DNA of 62,000 nt from Phoronis australis (lineage: Eukaryota; Phoronida; Phoronidae), in NCBI GenBank assembly GCA_002633005.1, contig NMRA01000341.1, forward strand, positions 203,474 to 265,473, given 5' to 3'. The position numbers were made by a program, and so were the translations under genes. This document shows, in pieces, positions 45,601-56,900 of the stretch (within the stretch, counting starts at the first letter, position 1; every line of letters starts with the position of its first letter). The notes beneath the pieces were generated by a model, which saw only the letters and a list, made by a program, of their open reading frames with translations, made no database searches and was not told the DNA's origin.

Positions 45601-47879
45601 TGTAGTTATTTGCCTCCTTTTGGTCTCCTTCAGAGTTCATTACAAGGAGTATTTGGTGAGCCTTATCAACGAACACAAGATCGACCCAGTTGTTATCATG
45701 GACACGGAGACGCTGAAACAGCAGTTTCTCCGAGCGGAGAAACCATGCCCCACGGCGAGGAGAAATGAGAGTCGGAATGCCTATTCACAAAGACTTATTG
45801 AGGTAAATAGGCTGCTGTTATTGTACTGACAACTGAAGTCTTTCTTTTCTAAAAAGGAAATTTCCAATCATGTAAAATTTCAGACTTTGTACGCGCCCAG
45901 ATTTATATCATTTTTGCTTTATGAGTAACTTACTATACACTGCTTATTGTAGCATCAGGGGCACAAATTTTCTCATTGATTGTGGTTATGAACATTTAAA
46001 GGTAAAACTACAAGAAGTACCTTCTCTAATGCTTGGCAGAATGCACAAAAAGATCTGCATGTCCCTTGCAGAAATTTCTGCACATTCTGTCAGGTATGTG
46101 CAGAAACTACTGCTTATAGTTTATGTTTAAGGATCAAACAGAAATTTCAGCATTTCGAAAGATTGATTTTCAATGGAAAGTATCTACTTTTTAAGCAAAA
46201 ATTATGGAAATTTGGGTGCATAAAAATGATTGTGTAACTTCAGGCACAAAAAGGAAATCAGTAAAAATTACCTTTAGTTTTTGAAATGGAAAGGCTTACA
46301 GATATTTGTCCATTCACAGATGTTGTGATGTATGAGTAGAGCTGGTTTAATAAATTTTCAGTTATTATTATTCAAAAACATAAATATGTGCTCTGAGGGT
46401 CAAAAGGTATGATCGTGCTATTTTTCATTGATAAACCTAGTGACCCAATTTTGGTGGTGAACACCGCGGAAACTTTATACGTTAAGCTCATATCTGTGAT
46501 GCATTTGAAACCCAGAATGAAAACTGACTTATCTCTATTCTCGGTTTTTGGGCAATTGGCATTTTTTAATTGTTTACTTGTCAAAACAATGGATAGTGTA
46601 ATTGGTCATCTGTTTTGTTGAATAGGCGGTAACAAGGTGGCACTCAGATGACGATAAGGCACGGCCAGCTGCCCAGTGAATTGAATTTTACGTCAGCTAT
46701 CTGGAACTGTCCTCCAGTTGACTAGGCATTTCCCTTCTACATAATATTCTTGCAGTGGTTCAATCTGTAAATGGTTATTGGCAGAGGTTATTAACAAAAG
46801 AAACAAGCTGGTCATTTTTGCCTTTAAAGCAGCCCACCAAGAGAATGATATTTGAGTGTCAAGTGTTTTGAGCTTGAATAATGTTGGTATAATTCAGGCT
46901 CTGTTCCATCAAACGTCGTATACCCAGTCATAGCTAAGATCATTTTTTCTCAGATTTTTATTGACACATAGTGCCTCATGAAGTTCTTTGTCAACACACT
47001 GCATGCTCAAATTTATGAACTCAGCGGCAATGTTTGGTGTTCATAAAAACACGTGCCTACGACCACAGGCGTCCTCAACTTCTGACCGTCTCCAACACAC
47101 TGTATAGAATACTACAAGGTATGACACTCCAGACTAGAAATTCCACGGGTGCTTCACTTCAGCCGTCCATAGCAAACAATAACTCTATAATTTTTCACAA
47201 AACATGAGTTCTACAAACCATGAGGAATTGTTCTTTCTGCCAATACCATTTACAGTGTCCTGCTCCACCGAGTTCGCAACAAATTCGTGGTCAAAGCACA
47301 AAAACCTTCTCAAAATGTCGCTGCGTACTAGCAATATGCTTCACGCGGTCAAGGTCAAGTAGGGCGGAATAATCCGATGAGTTACAAATCGACAGCAATT
47401 GCCAGTTCATTAAGGAAGGTTATGAAATGGTCTGGCTATTGTGGAGTTATTGATTCCGTGACCTTCCGTGACAAACCGACAATTTCAGTGTAGCATATTG
47501 CTGGTACGCAGCGACTTTTTGGGAAGGTTTTTGTGCTTTGACCGCGAATTTGTTGCAAACTCGGTGGAGCTGGACACTGTAAATGGTATTGGCAGAAAGA
47601 ACAATTCCTCTTGGTTTGTTGAACCTCTGTTTTTTGAAAATTTATTGAGTTTTGTGATCCTAGATTACCAATCAGAAGTTTCCATTTCAATTCAACTTTG
47701 ATGAATTTTTTTCCAATCTATTTCATTTCTACTTTTTCTTTCAGGAGATTAAAAGGAAGTTTCCTCTGAAGCCAATGAGAAAGATGACACGCGGTGTATC
47801 CATGTTGAGTCTGAATATGATGGATCTCACGGCAATGCCTGCTGAACCAGCTGTGGAGGAAGTTGAGCTTTATGATTAG
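33496..47879 (+). CDS. RNF31: RNF31/HOIP-type RBR E3 ubiquitin ligase (catalytic half)
   Basis: HOIP is the catalytic subunit of LUBAC, which makes Met1-linked ubiquitin chains in NF-kB and cell-death signalling in the cytoplasm. Nine exons (33496-33669, 36023-36121, 37277-37366, 40593-40707, 41368-41486, 42729-42842, 44136-44284, 45634-45802, 47745-47879) agree in phase and give about 364 residues: most of RING1, IBR, RING2 and the LDD. RING2 holds the catalytic GGCMHF Cys and nearby His. The LDD part DNNVEF..., RVMEQKE, GYAGLC and [11 protein letters not shown] is specific to HOIP among RBR ligases. The first RING1 Cys pair and all of PUB, zinc fingers and UBA are absent from the readable exons. 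The C-terminus is longer and more Met-rich than the human one. Confidence 0.95.
34237..34266. repeat. Hairpin at repeat start
   Basis: ATGCACCCACATA and its exact reverse complement are separated by four T's. Related, less perfect hairpins mark the starts of the copies at 8083 and 31512. Confidence 0.88.
34237..35910 (+). repeat. CTAGTGG modular repeat, copy 3 (most complete)
   Basis: Starts with a 13-bp-arm hairpin (34237-34266) and then holds eleven CTAGTGG-type cores, beginning at 34361, 34510, 34670, 34817, 34962, 35123, 35268, 35407, 35566, 35704 and 35839. Spacing is 135-161 bp. The cores fall in three classes that rotate A-B-C, giving a higher-order period of about 435-455 bp. On the - strand the better cores read CCACTAGGGGGC or CCACTAGGTGGC. 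It ends near GTGGGTGCATTTCAACAC. No ORF spans a unit. It lies in the RNF31 intron after the RING1 exon. Confidence 0.85.
36023..36121 (+). CDS. RNF31: RNF31 exon: RING1-IBR linker
   Basis: 33 codons, phase 0 at both ends. [11 protein letters not shown] and [12 protein letters not shown] lead into the first IBR zinc ligand (Cys of WCAH). Confidence 0.93.
36122..37276 (+). other. RNF31 intron
   Basis: No recognised feature. Confidence 0.5.
37277..37366 (+). CDS. RNF31: RNF31 exon: IBR core
   Basis: 30 codons after [20 protein letters not shown] and CFKCKRP provide the IBR Cys ligands. Confidence 0.94.
37933..39550. mobile_element. 1.6-kb inverted-repeat-bounded insertion in RNF31 intron
   Basis: Both ends read CCGYATTTATCCACCTT when viewed outward in. 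Inside there is no long ORF; the middle is richer in CpG than the flanks. Size and ends suit a non-autonomous DNA transposon, but no target duplication was found. Confidence 0.5.
39551..40592 (+). other. RNF31 intron
   Basis: No recognised feature. Confidence 0.45.
40593..40707 (+). CDS. RNF31: RNF31 exon: IBR end and helical linker
   Basis: [20 protein letters not shown] gives the last IBR ligands (His, Cys); [11 protein letters not shown] is the helix leading to RING2. Ends in phase 1. Confidence 0.94.
41368..41486 (+). CDS. RNF31: RNF31 exon: RING2 with catalytic Cys
   Basis: [20 protein letters not shown] holds the thioester-forming Cys in GGC and the His two residues on, both as in human [17 protein letters not shown] follows with further zinc ligands. 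Phase 1 in, phase 0 out. Confidence 0.96.
41624..42425 (-). pseudogene. Unassigned coding-like remnant in RNF31 intron
   Basis: On the - strand two blocks read like degraded protein. At 42225-42425 [17 protein letters not shown] and [17 protein letters not shown] occur with one internal stop. At 41624-41790 a frame begins [16 protein letters not shown] and continues highly charged, ending near [10 protein letters not shown]. Composition suggests coiled-coil, nuclear or transposon protein. No family recognised; it may be a retropseudogene or chance. Confidence 0.3.
42729..42842 (+). CDS. RNF31: RNF31 exon: RING2 extension
   Basis: [20 protein letters not shown] matches the Cys/His insert that HOIP has after its catalytic Cys; [16 protein letters not shown] follows. 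38 codons, phase 0. Confidence 0.94.
42877..43036 (+). repeat. 32-bp tandem repeat, about five copies
   Basis: Unit around 'acatgtacatagtactgcaa', with changes increasing towards the right end. It starts 35 bases after an RNF31 donor site. Confidence 0.9.
43037..44135 (+). other. RNF31 intron
   Basis: No recognised feature. Phrases such as 'gtcaaaattt gacaaag' recur locally without a clear unit. Confidence 0.45.
44136..44284 (+). CDS. RNF31: RNF31 exon: LDD, first part
   Basis: [31 protein letters not shown] and PEGYAGLCE match the linear-chain-determining domain that positions the acceptor ubiquitin. Ends in phase 2. Confidence 0.95.
44285..45633 (+). other. RNF31 intron
   Basis: Apart from the 50-bp duplication at 44791-44890, nothing recognised. 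Confidence 0.5.
44791..44890 (+). repeat. 50-bp direct duplication
   Basis: Two adjacent copies beginning 'gtattagcctcccagccttg' and 'gtatcagcctcccagccttg', with one difference seen. Confidence 0.95.
45634..45802 (+). CDS. RNF31: RNF31 exon: LDD, second part
   Basis: [18 protein letters not shown] matches the LDD helix of HOIP. The rest ([17 protein letters not shown]...) is the less conserved distal LDD. Confidence 0.95.
45803..47744 (+). other. RNF31 last intron
   Basis: Holds the long hairpin at 47211-47625. A segment at 46763-46790 is also similar to part of the hairpin arm ('tctgtaaatggttattggca'). Confidence 0.5.
47211..47625. repeat. Long inverted repeat (about 130-bp arms)
   Basis: 47211-47341 and 47488-47625 are inverted copies differing at only about 8 positions, separated by about 145 bases. 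Transcribed from either strand it would fold into a long hairpin. Confidence 0.88.
47745..47879 (+). CDS. RNF31: RNF31 last exon
   Basis: 44 codons and TAG after TTTCAG, phase 0. Starts [17 protein letters not shown] and ends acidic (EEVELYD). The basic-then-acidic tail has no counterpart in the short human HOIP C-terminus as remembered. Confidence 0.88.
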   Translation, partial: EIKRKFPLKPMRKMTRGVSMLSLNMMDLTAMPAEPAVEEVELYD

Positions 47880-48815
47880 TTGACGTTTGGGAACATGCAA
47901 AATCTTTGCAGACCAAATGAGCTTTTGACAATCCAGTGTGAAGGAACTAGTCTAGTGTTTTTCTAAAATACAGTCAAACCGCTCTGCCTTGAATCCTTTC
48001 CAGCACTGTCCTTAAATATGTGCTGTAACTAGTGGGAGTTTGTTGTAACAGCTTGTATAGAGTACAATTTGCTGTGGACTTGTGGAATGGAAAGTTGTGC
48101 ACTAATTTGTGAATCTTATAAACCAGATTCGTTGTAACGCGGTTTGACTATAAACTTTTTACATTTGTGGTAGGGACGATGTGTGTAGATTTTTTGTGCA
48201 TATTGTGTGTTGTTAATCCATGAAAAGGAAAGATAAAAAGATTATTGTAAGAACATTTTGTACTGTGTAGTCTAAAACTTGTCTCTATGGTTATTTATTG
48301 TTATAAGCACATCATGAACATGGAGTAGCTTTATGTGTGTACTTTGTTATACTTGTTTAAGGTGCTATTATGTAGAGTGAAACTGCAGACTGGCTGAGGT
48401 AACCAGACCTCATGTTATCAGTATAAGGAGAAGATGAAATGAGCCCTGCAGATATAAGAACTGTATGGTATCGTGGTTTACGAATATATTTATTATTAAT
48501 AATACTACACAAAGACATTGCTTTCATTACCACAGAAGTGTGCAACCAAGAAAAGTACTCACAAAGGAGAGCAAGACCAAATATTATGTCAAAAGTCACA
48601 TGTCTTGTTATAAACTGTATGTCTAAATTTTATGATACACCTTGTGACAAACTGTATGTCAAGGTTGCAGAGTAGTCTACTTTGCTGCACTGGTTTGGTG
48701 AGCGCTGGACATTCCATTAATGCACTTTGTATTCTACAAAAACATCAAGCAAACTAGAATGTAGTTGGATCTGCAATATGTACAAACGCTTGTGATTTGC
48801 AATAAACATGTTTAA
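47880..48815 (+). other. RNF31 3' UTR
   Basis: Non-coding; canonical AATAAA at 48801-48806 is the likely polyadenylation signal. Confidence 0.7.
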
Positions 48816-50607
48816 TATAATTAATAGAACTTGAATGTTTTAATCTCATCAATGCAAACTTCAAAAGCCCTTTATATGGGTACAAACTGAAGTTACAAGT
48901 CTGTTATTTGACTATTACTGTAACAATGGTTAAATCTCACACAAAATAGAAAACAAGTTAATTTTCTTCTCATTTCCTTATAAAAGAAAACTAGCCTGCC
49001 TCACCATTGTCAAATTATGTGCCATAACAATACTGTAACACAATATTTTGCCAAGTTGTTTGCTCCTGCAGCTGCTAAAGTTAGAATCACTTGAAAATGG
49101 AAAACATGACTGTCTGATATTGGCAAGGTATTAATTGTAACATGACTGTCTGATATTGGCAAGGTATTAATTGAATGTACACCAGAAACTGGTGTAAGCA
49201 GTTTAGGTGTCCGAGGATGTATTCTTGTGTCCAGTCAGCTAAAGCCTCAAAGCACAACAGAACACGAACCAGTCATCTTGTGCTTGTGACTAGCTTTATA
49301 TGGGTAACCACTCCTGTGTGGGAATGTCTAGAACGACTTCCATATCAGGCGTACATCTGGAAAACAATTGTGAACAGTATGCTCGGACGTCATTGGCATC
49401 AATTACTGAAGTAATCTATGTGGCTTTCATTTGAAAGGCTGCTTTGACATTGTAACTTACAGTCTGTTACTATGAAACATGACTTTAAGAGCCTGCACCC
49501 AGCTGCGTGAAACAGTGTCACCCAGGAGCTGAACTAAGTTCCCTAAATCTTTTGTGTGTTTGTGCTTTTGTTTACTCCCAAATGTTATGTTTTTTATCAT
49601 TTTGCCTTTATGATGAGTTCCTCTATAAGTCAATGCCACTTTCGTATAATTTATCTAAAAACTGAACCTTTGTTTCCATGAAAATCTCTAAGGACTTGGT
49701 CCGTTACTTAAAGGCGTTGTATGAAAAGATTCCTGTTGTTTACTTTCAATAATATTGACAATTCAACGTAGAGTTCACTCTTAGTGTGTCTCAAAGCCAA
49801 AAATAAACTTTAATGAAAACAAAATGGCACAAGAAAGGACAATCGCTGTATTCACAAGAGCACAAATGGGGTACTAGTTAAGAAGCATTGATGGGCCCCT
49901 ATTTCAGATCATTTCAACCGACCCTTAGTGCATATTATCATAAGTTGTTGGTTTGGTTGTAGTGAAGACGCCGTTAGCCGTGCTGTTTGCAAACATGAGT
50001 TTGCATTTTTATCTGAGTGAAATGTTGCAACTGACACTAAGTTGGTGATTTTTAATATTTTGACTTAACACCCAGCTTCACAAGGCATGTTAATGAGCTG
50101 TTTGTGTGCTGAAACCAAAGTTACGGCCGTCATAAGCCAAGACCAAACTTATGAACTTTTACATAATGAGCTTCTGACCCAAATTCCTTAAAAAGCCTGA
50201 GTAAAATAAAAAACATTTAGTTTTCTTACTAGGCACTTTGCATTAAGGATTGACACGCACGAATCGGCGTGGAATACTATATCACTCAAGTTTCTAACAC
50301 GCAGCTGTCCGTGATGAAAAATTTCAGCTGTAATGAATGTTTTTTACCTCAACTGGAGATTGAAGCCTGACTCCTCTGCTCACCATGGTGACAGCATGGA
50401 GCAGTGAGCTATGAGGAACATCAATGGAACTCGGTAATGGAGCTGGATGGGCAGATCAAAGGTTGGGATGTCTTTTTTGTTGCTTTCTTATATTAGAGAA
50501 GATTCATGTGCTTGTGAATAACTGACAGTGTGTTATTGCTTGAGATAAGGCTTGATAACTTGTCATTGTATGTTTTATGTGAGGAGCGTGGTCATAGGAA
50601 ATAACCA
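48816..50607. other. Intergenic, between convergent genes
   Basis: No gene. Contains a 37-bp direct duplication at 49103-49174 around 'tgactgtctgatattggcaa'. Confidence 0.5.
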
Positions 50608-50758
50608 GGGGCGAATCCAGGATTTTTAGTTAGGAGGGGCCAGGGCAGAGTATTAGCCAGCATTTTGCCCATCAGACATTCACACCCCCAAACTGCCAAA
50701 TGGAATCCGGGAGAGTTTTAGGTGAGGGGGGAGGGGGGGGGGGGCTAAATCTGCCAAT
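50608..50758 (+). mobile_element. GGCGGAT-family MITE, partial
   Basis: Near-parallel to 31655-31808, starting CAGGGGCGAATCCAGGATTT and ending CTAAATCTGCCAATGA after a G-run. Confidence 0.68.
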
Positions 50759-50812
50759 GATTACTGACTGTCAGTTGTTCTCCACCCTGGAACTGATTCC
50801 TCATTTAAGCAT

Positions 50813-50818
50813 TTTATT
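50813..50818 (-). terminator. Polyadenylation signal of the C20orf96-like gene
   Basis: AATAAA on the - strand 18 bases past the stop codon, implying a 3' UTR of about 40 bases. Confidence 0.6.
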
Positions 50819-50835
50819 AAGGAACAAATTAAGAC

Positions 50836-50982
50836 TTACTTCTCTTGGGAGGGAAAAAATTCTGGGAAGAGCTGAAGTCTAGTGTTTGTCTTTGGATCTT
50901 TAAGAAGGTTTCTAATGACTTGCTGTAATTCTTTATTTCCATTCTCAAGTTCCCTTATTTGAGCCTGGTGCACTTCCTTTTC
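50836..50982 (-). CDS. C20orf96: C20orf96-like last exon
   Basis: After TTTTTACAG: EKEVHQAQIRELENGNKELQ, a coiled coil, then LLKDPKTNTRLQLFPEFFP and a stop. 48 residues, phase 0. Confidence 0.85.
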   Translation of the reverse strand, partial: EKEVHQAQIRELENGNKELQQVIRNLLKDPKTNTRLQLFPEFFPSQEK

Positions 50983-53900
50983 CTGTAAAAATGCAACAAA
51001 ATGTACATGATACAGAACTGTTAATGATGAAAAGGAGCCAAAGTGCAAGTTTAATATTAAAACAATCATTTCCAATAGATCGATTTCATGTGAAATACAA
51101 CTGAGATGATGGCTCTTAAAAATCAGTCTACATGTGCAACTGGATTTAAATTTGCAGAAAACAATAATGGAAAATTAATGTAGTTAGGCCTACCTTTAGC
51201 ATGACCATATTTTGTAGTGCCATATCTTTCAAAGTGGGATGCATTTGGCTTATAGCCTCCTAAAACAAAAGAATCAAAGAATATTAACTTTAAATTTCAC
51301 TTTACGGAAACAGATTTAGCAGCAAGGTCCAGTTTCACTAGAGGGACTGGCAGCAATAGAGACAAATCGTTTCACGATGAACATAATTTACTGTCTTATA
51401 TTTCAAATAAGCACAGAAAAATCTGTAACCCCAATTGGGAATCAAACCACAGGTTGCCGGTCTAGTGCTCTTACCAGCCACTGAGGACCCGATATCTGTA
51501 CAATACACAATTACTGTTTGCGACCAGCTTTTATGTCATTCACCGCATGAGCAACATGCCGCCCTTTTCAGCCGACACACGCATCACGTGGCAAGATTGC
51601 AAATCTCGCCAGAGCAGCAGGTAACCACGTGCATCATGCAGTGGTGAGAGTGCACACCTTGCCAGACTTCCGATGAATCTATGTTCCTGTGTAATGGGAT
51701 ACACAACTGTAACACTTCTTCTTCATTAATGGTGTATAGGAAAACACATTGGAATGAGCTCCCATAGACACAGCCACACAACTGAGCACAGCCACCCAAC
51801 TGACCTCCGTTATTCTCTTGGTAATGTTGTCCGACACGTCTTGCTGTTGCTTCTTGTACTTGGCAAGTTCAGACGTAATGATATAGTCCAGCTCCTCGTG
51901 GTCGTCAGCGTTGGAGATGGTCAGCTGTTGGATTTCCTTCTGTAGTTCAGCTATCTTGATGGCTTTCACTGGATACTCTTTATCCTGCAAATGCAAGGTA
52001 TGACAGCGGCACAATGAGAATAACAAAATCCACTAGGTGACGCTAGTGTATGAATGCAAGTAGCCAAGTGATCACATGGGATGCTTAACCCACAATCACT
52101 CTATGAGCTGAAATGTACTAATAATTTTCATCCCATTCACATAATAAACAGAGGAGCCATAATTCTTCCTTAGCTTCAGGTAAAGTATCAGTGTCCAAGC
52201 TCCAGTTATGACAAAAAAGTCACCATGCTCTCAGATCACTTTCCATTTACCACTGACAGTGCAACTCCACACTGACCACATGTAATTGAAAATGACAGAG
52301 TGTTTATACCAACCGAAAAAACAGGGAATCTGGAAAGAATTGAAGACAGGGATGAATAAATCCACTAGGAAAAGTCTTCAGAAATGTGCAGAGTACATCT
52401 TTCACTCATCAATTAATAAAAATTTCCACATATTAACGAAGAATTTCAGTTCCATTCAAAAGCATAAGTATGTTGTAACAGCCGTGTCAACCACTTGCAA
52501 AAGACTGTGTGCAGATGAAACAATGACAAGTCTCCTTATCGACTACACATATCCTGCATAACAGGAGGTAGCACTGTACGTGACAATGTCACAATTATAT
52601 CACACTCTGTTTACAATTACACACCTTATAATTTTGTAAAACATAAAGCTCTTGTTGCACCTCCTTCAACTTTTCATCAACTTCAGCCACGTTTGCTTCC
52701 AGGGCTGAAATACAACAGATTTATCAATCTTGTCATCATTCAACACAGAATGACAGCAAATTAAAAGTGCACACAACTACTCTACTGCATTCTGGACTCA
52801 CTGTGGGTGAATGCGTCTGGTCAAGGGAGATCTGATCTTTTCAATTTGATGTCCTTCATAGTTACCATAATCTTGAAATGTATTATGCACTTGATTCAAC
52901 TTGTAAATGAATCAGTGGCGTGCTAGCTTTGGAAATAATGACAGCTCACTCAAGGACGAAATTTTGTTTTCACAATGAGAGGGGGGGATATGTAATTTGC
53001 CCAATAATTTTTCTTCCACCATGGTCATCACACTTTAATTTCACCCTCACACCCCTGGAAATTATTGCCTGCACTCACAATCTAACAACTAAGTATGGTT
53101 GTCAATTGCAGAATAAACGCTGTCATTAAGCACTACCTCCATTTCACAGACGGCAATTATTTTGCTTCTTATTGGTCGAGATTACAATATAGGCACTTAC
53201 CACAGCAACTGGATTTTTGACTGACTTCTTTTGTTTGGGGATTAAGAACAGAGTGACGTGGATCTGTCAGTGAGAACCACTACAGGTTTTTGGCTACATT
53301 CTTTTCTAATCATTTTAGACACTGTGGACCATAAAAACTAGATCTGTCATTGAAAATTCAACTTTTTCTTTGTTTGAGAGGCAAAAATCGGTTAACTAAA
53401 AAGAAGAAAAATAACAAGCATGGTAACTGCTGTTCCTTTGTTGATATGTCCAGCCAGCCTATATTGTGTGACTTGCCTGAGCCTGAACACAATCGGGTGA
53501 CTTATTAAGTACACTAATGCACAATAAAGCACCTATCTGAGGGATTTAAGTATCTCCTCAGTATGCAGCGAAATTTGAAGGGAGGAGCCTGTCGTGGATG
53601 TTTACCTAAAAGATCAAACTGAATACTACGCTCAGTTTCAAGCAATTTCCTCTTTGTTGTTGAAACCTCTTTATACAACTGTTGATTTAAAGTTGCAATT
53701 CCGCCCTGAAAAGCACAGAAAATTGAAAATTACTACGCTGTCAGTTCACATACACAGTCTTCACACAATTAGAAAGTAATATCGTCCACATCAACAAAAA
53801 CGTAAATCTAGATGAAAGGTGACCAACACGGAAGCAGTCAAAAATTCAATTAAACCTAATCCATACATCAAGTTTACGACTGCAGAAAATGCAATTTAGT

Positions 53901-56900
53901 GAAATTCTCTTGGCCCTTAGTGGAAACGTGAACTCAGGAATACTAACTCACAGAATCAAAAAAATGAGTAAATGTCATAAACTTAACATGCCAGCATCTC
54001 GATTTTTATTGTGCTGAAAAGAGCTTTAATTTGTGGTTTTCTGAAATAAAGAAACGAAAGAGAAATGAAAGAGAAAGAAAAGGAGATGAGAAACACATAC
54101 CAGGATAGTTTCCTGTTCGTTCTGTAAGGAATGGTTCATAAAGGAGAGCCAGGTGAAAGCAGAGAGGAACAGTAACAGCACTACAGACGGACATTAGAAT
54201 TAAACACACACACAAAAGTTTCATTGTCATTTCACAGAAACTAATTACATCATACACAGAAACTGATTACATAATACACAAAAAATGCTACGTATGCATT
54301 ACGTCCCCATGGAAAGCAGTGTGAACTGATGGGGCTACCCTCACTGTAAATATTACAATAATAATAAACAAATGAATAAATTAAGGGCTATGGAAGCCTT
54401 TCCCTCTTTGAAAGGCTTATAATGTTGGTGCTGATACTTGTTCAAGAATTTACTACTAAGTGCTGTGTGATGCCAGTTGTGCAGTGCAGTCCATGTTAAA
54501 CAATTCATTATAATTTACTAATAATCACTAAGAAAAAGTGACAAAGATAATAAAATCATCATAATGATTTCACTTTTCCATTATTGAATAGACTCCTAGT
54601 ATTAGACTCCCAGTATTAGACTCCTAGTATTAGACTTCTAGCATTAGACTCCTAGTATTAGACTCGTAGCATTAGACTCCTAGTATTAGACTTCTAGCAT
54701 TAGACTCCTAGTATTAGACTTCTAGCATTAGACTCCTAGCATTAGACTCCTAGTATTAGACTCCTAGTATTAGACTTTGTCTAGTGTTAGTATATCCTAA
54801 ATACAAGAATTTTAATATTACGGAAATCTTTCTTTGACACAAGGTGGATGACTTTGTAACTTACCCGAAACTTCTCATATCTCCGTAGTAACGACTTCAC
54901 GTTACTGGCCACCACAGACTCATCTTGCTCTATGATTTTACGGAGTTCCATGTTTCGCATCAATCTAGTTAGCATGTCAAGGAATGACAACCCACATTCG
55001 TACAACATTAGAAATTTAGTAGCCTGTATCACGGACATACGTTCTTTATCAATAGATTAGTACAAAGATCACAGTAGACGGTCTATATCAGGAACACTGA
55101 TTTAGCTTCATTTTTGTGGAGTAGGTCAATAACTACATTTATGACTTCAGGGCAACAAAATACTGGCTGAAACTGTGGACAAAAAATGACGATTTTTATC
55201 TGTTTGGCTTCTGAAATTGAATTCCCTATGAAATGTTATGTTGGAATCTATTTTTCTCAAGAAAGACAATAAATATTAGCCAAAAACAATATGTTGTCAT
55301 TTAAGTTTTGTTAACCAAGGGACGTGAACCCAGGGACGTGAACCCAGGGACGTGAACCCAGGGACGTGAACCCAGGGACGTGAACCCAGGGAACATATTG
55401 GTTTATGACTTGTGAGCTCTTACAAAAGATCGTGAGAACACTTGACATTAGACTAGGCTATTATCGATCTTGGAAACCACTTTCGTCAGAATTGAAACTG
55501 TACGAGCGATATTTGCTAGGTTTTGGAAAGCTGCCAAAAATCTCCCTTCTGAAAAAAGCAAACTTTTGATTCAAATCACTTACAATAAAATCTCACCAAT
55601 TTAGGACACAAAAGGTAAGCAAATTTTTTGTTTTCTTTCAAAAAATATAATTAGCGACAAATAAATGTTTCATCATTTTTTAATACACCTACTTTGAGAC
55701 AATGCTCTGAGAAGTTGTGAACTTGCAATGTTTCAAATCTTAAATTTGCAAAACAAACAAGACCATTTTTTCAAAAATTAGTGAGATATTACCCTACTTT
55801 CCTCAAACTGGTCTCATCTCGCTGTTTGGTCTGATTAAACATTATTTCAGGGTGTGGGAAGAATGGGCTTTTGGTTATTGATTAAGGTCACACTCATTGC
55901 ATAACTGACCTGCTGATCCCCGCCTGGGCTAAAACAATTGACATACTATCAGATCTTTTCAAGCCAATGAGGCACTTGTAATCTGAGTGAGGAACTCGTG
56001 AAAACATCATTTCTAAAGACTATTGGTCTATTTACACCAACTTCCAGCTTATTTACCTTGGCACGTTCCAGTCAGTCACATATCCAGCCATCTTCAGGTG
56101 TTACAGTGTTCATAGAATTAAGAGCATGGGTGTATGGTACACTCATGGGCGTATGGTACACTCATGAGCGTATGGTACACTCATGGGCGTATGGTACACT
56201 CATGGGCGTATGGTACACTCATGGGCGTATGGTACACTCATGGGCGTATGGTACACTCATGGTGGAGTAGCTTAGTAGCTTACTGGACTGCCAATCTCAA
56301 TGTCCCCAGTTGCCAGCTGGTGCCATGAAAAAATACTCATCATTGACCACCATGAGTATACCACACAGCTGTCCTTTTTCTTCTAAGACCACTGTAACAC
56401 CTGAAGATGGACGGAGAAACCACTGACGTCGTGTCAAAGGAAGTAGGCTAGATGCTGATGTAAAGTAAGCTAAGATTTTAGAAATTTGGATATGATGTTA
56501 CTACATCACCTCCTCAAAGTGGTTTTAGGAAAGCGAACTAATGGAAACAAAGGTTAGCCATTGCATAAAATTGTGAAACTTATCTGCTGTATCAGTTTGA
56601 TTGATGCATGAAATATAAGTTTATAGAACAGGTCCAGATCTGCAACTTTGGGGTTCATAGCACAACAAACACAATCCAGAATTAAAAAAACAGAATAGAG
56701 TGAATAATGGGAAGACAAATAAAGGCCAACATTTGTGACACCTCGTAATGAACTTAAGACAAATAAAGGCCAACATTTGTGACACCCCGTAATGAACTTA
56801 AGACAAATAAAGGCCAACATTTGTGACACCCCGTAATGAACTTAAGACAAATAAAGGCCAACATTTGTGACACCCCGTAATGAACTCAAGACAAAAATTG

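Noticed and set aside
56134-56328. Repeat ORF starting MVHSWAYGTLM
   Set aside because: Product of a 19-bp minisatellite that shifts frame every unit.
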